Origin: Mactra quadrangularis
Lineage: Eukaryota > Mollusca > Bivalvia > Venerida > Mactridae
NCBI GenBank assembly: GCA_025267735.1
Contig: CM046298.1
Span: 42,107,917-42,171,916 of the forward strand
Direction: 5' to 3'
DNA length: 64,000 nucleotides
Shown: positions 52,179 through 63,788 of the stretch, one piece after another
Layout: each line of letters starts with the position of its first letter
Position numbering within the stretch: the first letter of the stretch is position 1
Translations under genes and position numbers: made by a program
Notes under the pieces: generated by a model
What the model saw: the letters and a program-made list of their open reading frames with translations, nothing else
Databases searched by the model: none
Told to the model about the DNA's origin: nothing

Positions 52179-52305
52179 ATATCGACCCCACAAGTATGGT
52201 TTCAAATAGACCGATACCCCGTAGATGGTATATATATATATATTAATACATATGACCATCTACGGGGTATCGGTCTATTTGAAACCATACTTGTGGGGTC
52301 GATAT
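52179..52305. repeat. Perfect 51-bp inverted repeat
   Basis: The left arm 52179-52229 (ATATCGACCCCACAAGTATG … CCCCGTAGATGGT) and right arm 52255-52305 (ACCATCTACGGGGTATCGGT …) are perfect reverse complements around a 25-base AT loop. Perfect identity points to a young foldback element. Confidence 0.9.
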
Positions 52306-52329
52306 ATATATACCGACGTATACCCTTTA

Positions 52330-52593
<264 letters not shown>

Positions 52594-52739
52594 TTAATCA
52601 TTAATTAATTTATGGGATGAAAACACCATGACGGTACAATGGACAATATCCGGAATTCAGATATTTGGGTTGACCCCTGTGGTACAATCAAAATGTCACC
52701 GCCGCAAGCAACGTATTTCATGCTTTTCAGCAATTGTGT

Positions 52740-52747
52740 TACAAACT
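52740..52747. repeat. 8-bp target-site duplication, left copy
   Basis: TACAAACT immediately precedes AGGTCTGTGAAGTTAGC. The identical 8-mer follows the inverted terminus at 63781-63788. Confidence 0.85.
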
Positions 52748-55700
52748 AGGTCTGTGAAGTTAGCTATCTATTGTCTATTCTCTATTCAAAAGTCTATTCG
52801 CACAATAGACAGCTATGTATTGAGAAATCTATTCATTCAGAAATCTATTCGCATTTACTGTATACATAGGCATAGGTAAGTTCAAAAATCTGTACAAAAA
52901 TCTGTTCACAAAATGCCGAAAAGACAGCTGTCTATTCGGAAATCTATTCAGAAGTCTATTCGAAAAAAGTTACTAGTGCAATCAGACATATTTAAAAGTC
53001 TTTTCATAGAAAACATAAATAGACAAATGTCCATTCAAAAGTCTATTCCGAAGTCTATTTGAAAAAAGCCAGTAATGCAATCAAACAGATTTAAAAGTAT
53101 TTTCGTGGAATACGTAAAGATGCAAATGTCCATTCAAATGTCTATTCCGAAGTCTTTTATAGAATTTCGAATAGAGAGCTGTCCATTTAAATGTCTATTC
53201 AGAAGTCTATTCGCAAAATCTGGTAAATGCTTTCAGAATGAGTCAGAAGTCTATTATGCAGTAATGAATACACAGCTATCCATTCAAAAGTCTGTTCAGA
53301 AGTTAATTTGCTAAATCATATATATGCAATTAGAATGCGTCTGAAGTCTTTAATTAAGTTGCGAATAGATATATGTCGATTCAAAAGTCTATTCAGAAGT
53401 CTATTTGCAATATAATGTATAAGCAAGGACGGAAGTCCATTCAGAAGTATATTCGAAAAAAGCCTGTAATGCAATCAAACAGATATCCATTCAAAAGTCT
53501 TTTCAAAAGTCTATTCGAAAAATCATATATAGGCATAAAGAATGTGTCTGTAATCTATTTTAAAATTGTAAATAGACAGATGTCCATTGAAAGATTTATT
53601 CAGAAGTCTATTCGCAAAATCTGGTGAATGTATTCAGAATGAGCCAGAAGTCTATTATAGGTTTTTGAATAGAGAGCTGTCCATTCAAAAGTCTATTCAG
53701 AAGTCTTTTCGCAAAAATCATACATATGCAATATGAATGTGTCTGCAGACTGTTATAAAGTTGCAAATAGACAGATGTCCATTCAAATGTCTATTCAGAA
53801 GTCTATTCGCAAAAAAATCTGGTAAATGAGTCCATAATGATCCAGAAGTCTATTTTAGATTTTCGAATAGAGAGCTGTCCATTCAAAAGTCTATTCAGAA
53901 GTCTTTTCGCAAAAATCATATATATGCATTATGAATGTGTCTGTAGACTGTTATAGAGTAGCGAATAGACGGCTGTCCATTCAAAAGTCTATTCAGAAGT
54001 CTTTTCGCAAAAAATCATATAAATGCATTATGAATGTGTCTGTAGACTGTTATAAAGTTGCAAATGGACAGATGTCCATTCAAAAATCTTTTCAGAAGTC
54101 TTTTCGCAAAAATCATATATATGCATTATGAATGTGTCTGTAGACTGTTATAAAGTTGCAAATAGACAGATGTCCATTCAAAAGTCTATTCAGAAGTCTT
54201 TTCGCGAAAATCATAAATATGGATTATGAATGTGTCTGTAGACTGTTATAAAGTTGCAAATAGACAGATGTCCATTCAAAAGTCTATTCAGAAGTCTATT
54301 CGCAAAATCTGGTAAATGCGTCCATAATGATCCAGAAGTCTATTATAGATTTTCGAATAGAGAGCTGTCCATTCAAAAGTCTTTTCAGAAGTCTTTTCGC
54401 AAAAATCATATATATGCATTATAGATGTGTCTGTAGACTGTTATAAAGTTGCAAATAGACATATGTCCATTCAAAAAACTATTCAGAAGTCTTTTCGCAA
54501 AAATCATATATATGCATTTTGAATGTGTCTGTAGACTGTTATAAAGTTGCAAATAGACAGATGTCCATTCAAAAATCTATTCAAAAGTCTATTCACAAAA
54601 TCTGGTAAAATCGTCCATAATGATCCAAGAGTCTTTTATAGATTTTCGAATAGAGAGCTGTCCATTCAAAAGTCTATTCAGAAGTCTTTTCGCAAAAATC
54701 ATATATATGCATTATGAATGTGTCTGTAGACTGGTATAAAGTTGAAAATAGACAGATGTCCATTCAAAAGTCTATTCAGAAGTCTTTTCGCAAAAAATCA
54801 TATAAATGCATTATGAATGTGTCTGTAGACTGTTATAAAGTTGCAAATGGACAGATGTCCATTCAAAAGTCTATTCAGAAGTCTTTTCGCAAAAATCATA
54901 TATATGCATTATGAATGTGTCTGTAGACTGTTATAAAGTTGCAAATAGACAGATGTCCATTCAAAAGTCTATTCAGAAGTCTTTTCGCGAAAATCATAAA
55001 TATGGATTATGAATGTGTCTGTAGACTGTTATAAAGTTGCAAATAGACAGATGTCCATTCAAAAGTCTATTCAGAAGTCTATTCGCAAAATCTGGTAAAT
55101 GCGTCCATAATGATCCAGAAGTCTATTATAGATTTTCGAATAGAGAGCTGTCCATTCAAAAGTCTTTTCAGAAGTCTTTTCGCAAAAATCATTTTTATGC
55201 ATTATGAATGTGTCTGTAGACTGTTATAAAGTTGCAAATAGACAGATGTCCATTCAAAAGTCTATTCAGAAGTCTTTTCGCAAAAATCATATATATGCAT
55301 TTTGAATGTGTCTGTAGACTGTTATAAAGTTGCAAATAGACAGATGTCCATTCAAAAGTCTATTCAGAAGTCTTTTCGCAAAAATCATATATATGCATTT
55401 TGAATGTGTCTGTAGACTGTTATAAAGTTGCAAATAGACAGATGTCCATTCAAAAGTCTATTCAGAAGTCTATTCACAAAATCTGGTAAATGCGTCCATA
55501 ATGATCCAGAAGTCTATTATAGATTTTCGAATAGAGAGCTGTCCATTCAAAAGTCTTTTCAGAAGTCTTTTCGCAAAAATCATTTTTATGCATTATGAAT
55601 GTGTCTGTAGACTGTTATAAAGTTGCAAATAGACAGATGTCCATTCAAAAGTCTATTCAGAAGTCTTTTCGCAAAAATCATATATATGCATTTTGAATGT

Positions 55701-57065
55701 GTCTGTAGACTGTTATAAAGTTGCAAATAGACAGATGTCCATTCAAAAGTCTATTCAGAAGTCTATTCACAAAATCTGGTAAATGCGTCCATAATGATCC
55801 AGAAGTCTATTATAGATTTTCGAATAGACAGATGTCCATTCAAAAGTCTATTCAGAAGTCTTTTCGCAAAAATCATATATATGCATTATTAATGTGTCTG
55901 TAGACTGTTATAAAGTTGCAAATAGACAGATGTCCATTCAAAAGTCTATTCAGAAGTCTATTAACAAAATCTGGTAAATGCGTCCATAATGATCCAGAAG
56001 TCTATTATAGATTTTCGAATCGAGAGCTGTCCATTCAAAATTCTATTCAGAAGTCTTTTCGCAAAAATCATATATATGCATTATGAATGTGTCTGTAGAC
56101 TGTTATAAAGTTGCAAATAGACAGAGGCCCATTCAAAATCTATTCAGAAGTCTATTCACAAAATCTGGTAAATGCGTCCATAATGATCCAGAAGTCTATT
56201 ATAGATTTTCGAATAGAGAGCTGTCCATTCAAAAGTCTTTTCAGAAGTCTTTTCGCAAAATTCAAATATATGCATTATGAATGTGTCTGTAGACTGTTAT
56301 AAAGTTGCAAATAGACAGATGTCCATTCAAAAGTCTATTCAGAAGTCTTTTCGCAAAAATCATATATATGCATTATTAATGTGTCTGTAGACTGTTATAA
56401 AGTTGCAAATAGACAGATGTCCATTCAAAAGTCTATTCAGAAGTCTATTCGCAAAATCTGGTAAATGCGTCCATAATGATCCAGAAGTCTATTATAGATT
56501 TCGGATAGACAGCTGTCCATTCAAAAGTCTATTCAGAAGTCTTTTCGCAAAATCAAATATATGCATTATGAATGTGTCTGTAGACTGTTATAAAGTTACA
56601 AATAGACAGATGTCCATTCAAAAGTCTATTCAGAAGTCTATTCACAAAATCTGGTAAATGCGTCCATAATGATCCAGAAGTTTATTATAGATTTTCGAAT
56701 ATAGAGCTGTCTATTCAAAAGACTTTTCGGAAGTCTATTCGTAACATCATATTAATATATGCTTTAAGAATTTGTCTGAGGTCTATTATAAAGTAGCGAA
56801 TAGACAGATGTTCTTTCAAAAGTCTATTCAGAAGTCTATCCACAAAATCTGGTAAATGCGTTCAGAATGTGTCAGAAGTCTATTTTAGAGTTTCGAATAG
56901 AGAACTGTTCATTCAAAGTCTATTCAGAAGTTTATTTGCAAATTATTTTAATGCATTTAGGATGCGTCAGACATTTATTATAGAGTAGCGAATAGACAGC
57001 TGTCCATTGAAATGTCTTTTCAGAAGTCTATTCGCAAAACTATATTTATGCATTCAGAATGTGTC
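52748..57065 (+). repeat. Left arm: tandem ~98-bp units with GTCTATTC 12-mers
   Basis: A typical unit contains GAATGTGTCTGTAGACTGTT, then AAATAGACAG|ATGTCCATTC, then AAAAGTCTATTCAGAAGTCT and TTTCGCAAAAATC. A second unit type carries GCGTCCATAATGATCCAGAA and TCGAATAGAGAGCTGTCC. Each has one inverted and three direct copies of the GTCTATTC core, the direct ones spaced 12 bp. Larger blocks also repeat (for example near 54060 and 54845). Peptide frames of the MSIQKSIQKS type are by-products. Confidence 0.92.
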
Positions 57066-57185
57066 AGATGAAATTGTGATAGACCTGCCATGTCTACTGA
57101 AGTTTGCGTGGTTTTGCCTGAACTAAGTTAGTTTTTTAACTCTCGTAAACATAAATGAATCTCCCGAATGTTTCCGCAATTTTAG

Positions 57186-57356
57186 ATGAAGATCGAATTT
57201 GCCTTTTCATATCGTCGATTTCTTGCAGATTCTGTAAACCAAGTCGAGCCGGTAAAGCCTGGTTCAAACAAGATTACTGGAACCGTTGATTACACAAGTG
57301 CAATTGCAAATTCGGTAACCAGTGCTGGTTTTATTCGAGGACGCGCCATTGATTGA
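57186..57356 (+). CDS. Small ORF in the spacer of the fold-back element, function unknown
   Basis: The frame starts ATG 57186 and ends TGA 57354-57356, 56 codons: MKIEFAFSYRRFLADSV, then EPVKPGSNKITGTVDY and SAIANSVTSAGFIRGRAID. Its composition is balanced, unlike the repeat frames around it. A CTTGCAG inside (57224-57230) could also be a splice acceptor, so this might be a captured host exon end rather than an element gene. I recognise no domain. It may be chance. Confidence 0.3.
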   Translation: MKIEFAFSYRRFLADSVNQVEPVKPGSNKITGTVDYTSAIANSVTSAGFIRGRAID

Positions 57357-57510
57357 GACATGCTAATATTTCGAAGCTTGTAGGCAGAAAAACCTTTGAA
57401 TTTCATATTAAATCGTAAACAAATTGTTATTATCCACAAGAAAAATAAGCGCCAAAACAAAACTACTAAGTCACCAATTTACATTTAAGCGATAAATTTA
57501 TAAATTTATT

Positions 57511-57783
57511 GGAGTTAACGCCGTATCAACACAATTTAGGTCATTTCACGGCGTCTAGCGCACCTAACCTAGCTCTCCTGGACCATTGTCTATAACCAGT
57601 ACTCACCTACCCTTCCACAAGGCCGGAAACTTCTCCATATTATCTAATCAATGGAGGAAAATCGACATTATTGTCAAATTTTCATTGAAGGGTATGACCT
57701 CCCCGGGTGGGATTCGAACCCGCACCCCCTCGGGCACGAGTATCCAAATCCCGGCGCGCTACCAACTGCGCTATCGACCCGGG
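57511..57783 (-). mobile_element. tRNA-derived SINE, family B, inserted in the spacer
   Basis: On the minus strand the head is CCCGGGTCGATAGCGCAGTT, the B box region GGGTTCGAATCCCACCCGGG, the body CTTGTGGAAGGGTAGGTGAG, and the tail near GGCGTTAACTCC. It is the best-kept family B copy and must be younger than the spacer it interrupts. Confidence 0.85.
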
Positions 57784-58284
57784 TTTTAAGTGATAAAGCC
57801 TGTTTAAATGATTATTTTTGTTTTATAAGAAACACAATTTTACACCATTTTGTTAATTTTTTTGACGGTGCTACAGCGTGACGTCAATCTTGGTGTTTTC
57901 GCACAGGTTCGTGCTTGTAGTATATATAATGTAAATGTATTCATAACCGAAAGGAAAAAGGTAGACTAAATCAATTAGAAGAATTTATCTCATGCCAGTA
58001 GTTGTCTCTGAAAGTCCGTTGGACTTTATTTTAAAACAAAATCAGCTACCGAAAGAAGACTAACTACCAGGAGAAAAATAGAAGTATTGCTTTAAATAGA
58101 AAAAAAATTAGACCTGAGTGCTTCAAAGAGCATGTCAATTCACTAACCCAGAAAATTATTCCGACACATTAAAAATGCATATGAATGATTTGGCATATAA
58201 AATTTCTGATAAATAATTTGAAAATGTTATTTTAACACTTTACAAAAAGTAACTTTATTAAAAGACTTTTGCTACATACTGAAT

Positions 58285-61200
58285 AAAAGCTACTGTTTGC
58301 GAACAGACTTCAGAATTGGCATATGAATGGGTAGCTGTCTAATCGCAATCCTTTCATATACTTCTGACACAATCTACAAGCATTTACTTGATTTTGCAAA
58401 AAGACCTCTGAATAGACATATGAATGGACAGCTGTATATTCGCAACTCTAAAATAAACATGTGACACATTCGAAATGCATAATAAGATTTTGCGAATAGA
58501 CTTCTGAATAGACATTTGAATGGACAGCTGTCTATTCGCAACTCTATAATGGACTTCTGACACATCCTTAATGCATATAAAAGATTTTGCGAATAGACTT
58601 CTGAATAGACATTTGAATGGACAGCTGTCTATTCGCCACTTTATAATAGACTTGTGACACATTCTAAATGCATAAAAAAGATTTTGCGAAAAGACTTCTG
58701 AATAGACATTTGAATGGACAGCTGTCTATTCGCAACTCAATAATAGACTTGTGACGCATTCTATATGCATATGAATGATTTTGCGAATGAACTTTTGAAT
58801 ATACTTTTTTTCGAAAAGACTTCTGAAAAGACTTCCGAATATACAGCTGTCTATTCACATCCCACGAATGAACCTCGGGGACAATCTGAATGCATAGCTA
58901 TATTTTCGCGAAAAGACTTTTAAAAAATAATGATCCAAATAGACTTATGAATGGACATCTGTCGCTTTGCATTCCGAGAATAGACATCTTGCACATTCAG
59001 ATTGCATGACCATGTTATTGTGATTAAACTTCTGAATCGACTTTCGAATGGACATTTGTCTCTTTAAGTATTCAAAGAAAGACTTTAAATCAGTTTGATT
59101 GCTTTATAATTTTTTTCGAATAGACTTCTGAAAAGACCTCCGAATAAACAGCTGTCGATTCAAACCCCGCGAATGAATCTCAGGAACAATCTGAATGCAT
59201 AGCTATATATTCGCAAAAAGACTTTTGAAAAGAGATCCGAACAGACTTTTGAATGGACATCTGTCGCTTTGCATTCCAGGAATAGACATCTTGCACATTT
59301 AGATTGCATTACTATGTTTTTGTGAATGAACTTCTGAAAAGACTCTTGAATGGACATTTGTCTCTTTGCGTGTTCCACGAAAACACTTTTAAATCTGTTT
59401 GATTGCATTGTAATTTTTTGCGAATAGACTTCTGAAAAGACTTTTGAATTGACAGCTGTGTCTTCGCTACTGTATGATAGACTTCTGACTCATTCTAAAC
59501 GCATTTACCAGATTTTGCGAAAAGACTTCTGAATAGTCTTTAGAACGAACATCTGTCTATTTGCAACTTTATAACAGTCTAAAGACACATTCATAATGCA
59601 TATATTTGATTTTGCGAAAAGACTTCTGAATAGACTTTTGAATGGACAGCTCTCTATTCGAAAATCTATAATAGACTTCTGGATCATTATGGACGCATTT
59701 ACCAGAATTTGCGAATAGACTTCTGAATAGACTTTTGAATGGACATCTGTCCATTTGCAACTTTATAACAGTCTACAGACACAATTATAATGCATATATA
59801 TGATTTTTGCGAAAAGACTTCTGAATAGACTTTTGAATGGACATCTGTCTATTTGCAACTTTATAACAGTCTACAGACACATTCATAATGCATATATATG
59901 ATTTTTGCGAAAAGACTTCAGAAAAGACATTTGAATGGACATCTGTCCATTTGCAACTTTATAACAGTCTACAGACACATTCATAATGCATATATATGAT
60001 TTTTGCGAAAAGACTTCTGAATAGACTTTTGAATGGACATCTGTCTATTTGCAACTTTATTACAGTCTACAGACACATTCATAATGCATATATATGATTT
60101 TTGCGAAAAGACTTCTGAATAGACTTTTGAATGGACATCTGTCTATTTGCAACTTTATGACAGTCTACAGACACATTCATAATGTATATATTTGATTTTG
60201 CGAAAAAACTTCTGAAAAGACTTTTGAATGGACAGCTCTCTTTTGGAAACTCTATAATAGACTTCTAACACATTCTGAACGCATTTACCGATTTTTTCGA
60301 ATAGACTTCTGAATAGACTTTGAATTGACATCTTTCTTTTCGCTACTTTATATCAGAATTCAGCCACATTCTAAATGCATATGCATATGATGTTGCGAAT
60401 AGACTTCTGAATAGACATTTGAATGGACAGCAGTGTATTCGCTACTGTTTGTAAGTTCTGACTCATTCTGAACGCATTTTACAACTATTTGCAACTTTAT
60501 AACAGTCTACAAACACATTCATAATGCATATATATGATTTTTGCGAAAAGACTTCTGAATAGACTTTTGAATGGACAGCTCTCTATTCGAAAATCTATAA
60601 TAGACTTCTGGATCATTATGGACGCATTTACCAGATTTTGTGAATAGACTTCTGAATAGATTTTGAATGGGCCTCTGTCTATTTGCAACTTTATAACAGT
60701 CTACAGACACATTCATAATGCATATATATGATTTTTGCGAAAAGACTTCTGAATAGACTTTTGAATGGACAGCTCTCTATTCGAAAATCTATAATAGACT
60801 TCTGGATCATTATGGACGCATTTACCAGATTTTGTGAATAGACTTCTGAATAGACTTTTGAATGGGCCTTTGTCTATTTGCAACTTTATAACAGTCTACT
60901 GACACATTCATAATGCATATATATGATTTTTGCGAAAAGACTTCTGAATAGACTTTTGAATGGACATCTGTCCATTTGCAACTTTATAACAGTCTACAGA
61001 CACATTCATAATGCATATATATGATTTTTGCGAAAAGACTTCTGAATAGACTTTTGAATGGACATCTGTCTATTTGCAACTTTATGACAGTCTACAGACA
61101 CATTCATAATGCATATATTTGATTTTGCGAATAAACTTCTGAAAAGACTTTTGAATGGACAGCTCTCTTTTGGAAACTCTATAATAGACTTCTAACACAT

Positions 61201-63780
61201 TCTGAACGCATTTACCGATTTTTTCGAATAGACTTCTGAATAGACTTTGAATGGACATCTTTTTATTCGCTACTTTATATCAGAATTCAGCCACATTCTA
61301 AATGCATATGCATATGATGTTGCGAATAGACTTCTGAATAAACATTTGAATGGACAGCAGTGTATTCGCTACTGTTTGTAAGTTCTGACTCATTCTGAAC
61401 GCATTTTACAAATTTTGCGAATAGACTTCTGAATAGACTTTTGAATGGACAGCTCTCTATTCGAACTCTATAATTAAATAGACTTCTGAATAGACATTTA
61501 AATGGACATCTGTCTATTTGCAATTTTTAAATAGACTACAGACACATTCTTTATGCATATATATGATTTTGCGAATAGACTTCTGAATAAACTTTTGAAT
61601 GGACAGCTCTCTATTTGTAAATCTAAAATAGACTTCTGACTCATTCCAATCGCATTCACCAGATTTTCAAATATACTTTTGAATAGACATTTGAATGGAT
61701 ATCTGTCAATTCCAAACTTAATAATAGACTTCAGACACAGTCTTAAAGCACATATATGATTTTGTGAATAGATATCCGAATAGACTTTTGAATGGACATT
61801 TGTCCCTGGCATTTTGGGAATAGACATCTTGCTCATTCAGATTGCATCACTATGTTTTTGCGAATAAACTTCTGAATAGACTTTTGAATGGTCTTTTGTC
61901 TCTTTGCGTATTCCACGAGAAGACTTTTAAATCTGTTTGATTGCATTACTGGCTTTTTTCGAAAAGACTTCGGAATAGACTTTTGAATGGACATTTGTCT
62001 ATTTATGTATTCTATGAAAAGACGTTTAAATGTGTTTGATTGCACTAGTGACTTTTTTCGAATAGACTTCTGAATAGATTTCCGAATAGACAGCTGTCTT
62101 TTCGGCATTTTGTGAACAGATTTTTGTACAGATTTTTGAACTTACCTATGCCTATGTATACAGTAAATGCGAATAGATTTCTGAATGAATAGATTTCTCA
62201 ATACATAGCTGTCTATTGTGCGAATAGACTTTTGAATAGAGAATAGACAATAGATAGCTAACTTCACAGACCTAATTCTGAATGCATATACATGATTTTG
62301 CGAATAGACTTCTGAATAGACTTCTGAATAGACATTTGAATGGACATTTGTCTATTCGCAACTTTATAATACACTTCAGACACATTCTTAATAATTTTGC
62401 GTATAGACTTCTAAATAGACTTTTGAATGGACAGCTCTCTATTCGAATCTCTATAAACGATATCAGACTCTTCTGCAGGCATATACATGATTTTGCGAAT
62501 AGACTTCTGAATAGACATTTGAATGGACATCTGTCTATTTGCAACTTTACAATAGCCTACAGACACATTCTTAATGCATATATATGATTTTGCGAATAAA
62601 CTTCTGAATAGACTTTTGAATGGACAGCTCTCTATTCGAAACTCTGTAATAGACTTCTGCCTCATTCTGAACGCATTTACCGATTTTTTCGAATAGACTT
62701 TTGAATAGACTTTGGATGGACATCTTTCTATTCGCTACTTTAAAATAGACGTCAGACACATTCTAAATGCGTATTTGCATATGATGTTGCGAATAGACTT
62801 CTGAATAGACATTTGAATGGACAGCTGTGTATGTGCTACTGTTTGTTAGTTCTGACTTATTCTGAACGCATTCACCAAATTTTGCGAATAGATTTCTGAA
62901 TAGACTTTTGAATGGACAGCTCTCTATTCGAACTCTATAATAGACTTCTGACCCATTCTGGACGCATTCACCAGATTTTGCGAATAGACTTCTGAATAGA
63001 CATTTAAATGGACATCTGTCTATTTGCAACTTTAAAATAGACTACAGACAAATTCTTTATGCATATATATGATTTTGCGAATAGACTTCTGAATAGACTT
63101 TTGAATGGACAGCTGTCTATTTGAAAATCTATAATAGAATTCTGACTCATTCCGAATGCATTCACCAGATATTGCAAATAGTCTTTTGAATAGACATTTG
63201 AATGGATATCTATCAATTCCCAACTTAATAATAGACTTCAGACACAGTCTTAAGGCACATATATGATTTTGCGAATAGATATCCGAAAAGACATTTGAAT
63301 GGACATTTGTCCCTGGATTTTTGGGAATAGACAACTTGATCATTAAGATTTCATTACTATGTTTTTGCGAATAAACTTCTGAATAGACTTTTGAAAAGAC
63401 ATTTGTCTCTTTGCGTATTCCACGAAAAGACTTTTAAATCTGTTTGATTGCATTACTGGTTTTTTTCGAATAGACTTCGGAATAGACTTTTGAATGGACA
63501 TTTGTCTATTTATGTATTCTATGAAAAGACTTTTAAATATGTTTTATTGCACTAGTGATTTTTTTCGAATAGACTTCTGAATAGATTTCCGAATAGACAG
63601 ATGTCTTTTCGGCATTTTGTGTACAGATTTTTGTACAGATATTTGAACTTTCCTATATCAATGTATACAGTAAATGCGAATAGATTTCTGCATGAATAGA
63701 TTTCTCAATACATAGCTGTCCATTGAGCGAATAGACTTTTGAATAGAGAATAGACAATAGATCGCTAACTTCACAGACCT
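58285..63780 (-). repeat. Right arm: inverted array of the same ~98-bp units
   Basis: Here the units read as the complement, with GAATAGACTTCTGAATAGAC and TTGAATGGACATCTGTCTAT throughout. It is longer than the left arm because a block of about 1.5 kb is duplicated: the terminal sequence ending CTTCACAGACCT occurs at 62273 as well as at 63780. A second internal duplication of about 920 bp relates the 60280 and 61200 regions. Confidence 0.92.
62024..62273 (-). repeat. Internal second copy of the element terminus
   Basis: The sequence from GTTTGATTGCACTAGTGACT through GTGAACAGATTTTTGTACAG to GCTAACTTCACAGACCT repeats the last 250 bases of the element (63530-63780). Beyond 62273 the arm repeats resume, so this terminus is internal, not a boundary. 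Confidence 0.88.
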
Positions 63781-63788
63781 TACAAACT
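63781..63788. repeat. 8-bp target-site duplication, right copy
   Basis: TACAAACT directly follows the right terminus AGACCT, identical to 52740-52747. Confidence 0.85.

Larger units (their letters stand above)
57066..58284. other. Central spacer of the fold-back element
   Basis: The arm repeats stop here. It contains a 56-codon ORF (57186-57356), an inserted SINE (57511-57783) and otherwise AT-rich unique sequence. The section 57190-57360 is distinctly less AT-rich than the arms. No transposase or integrase motif was recognised. Confidence 0.75.
52748..63780. mobile_element. Giant 11-kb fold-back DNA element with tandem-repeat arms
   Basis: Both outer ends are AGGTCTGTGAAGTTAGC (right end inverted), and about the first 150 bases of each end match with few changes. 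Identical TACAAACT duplications flank it. The left arm (52748 to about 57065) and right arm (about 58285 to 63780) are inverted arrays of a unit near 98 bp. The spacer (57066-58284) has a SINE and a 56-codon ORF but no transposase. The architecture resembles foldback (FB/Galileo-like) elements, yet the 8-bp duplication, terminus and unit are not ones I recognise. It is presumably mobilised in trans. Confidence 0.85.

Noticed and set aside
52748..63780. Dozens of overlapping frames of 60-112 codons encoding MSIQKSIQKSIRK- or CPFKSLFRSLFAK-like repeats
   Set aside because: They are the translations of the GTCTATTC tandem repeats in several frames and both orientations; no conserved start, no codon signature, and the same DNA gives comparable frames on both strands.
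52748..63780. CRISPR-like array
   Set aside because: Repeats are long, contiguous and diverged, without unique spacers, and the genome is eukaryotic. The inverted arms and target duplication fit a transposon instead.
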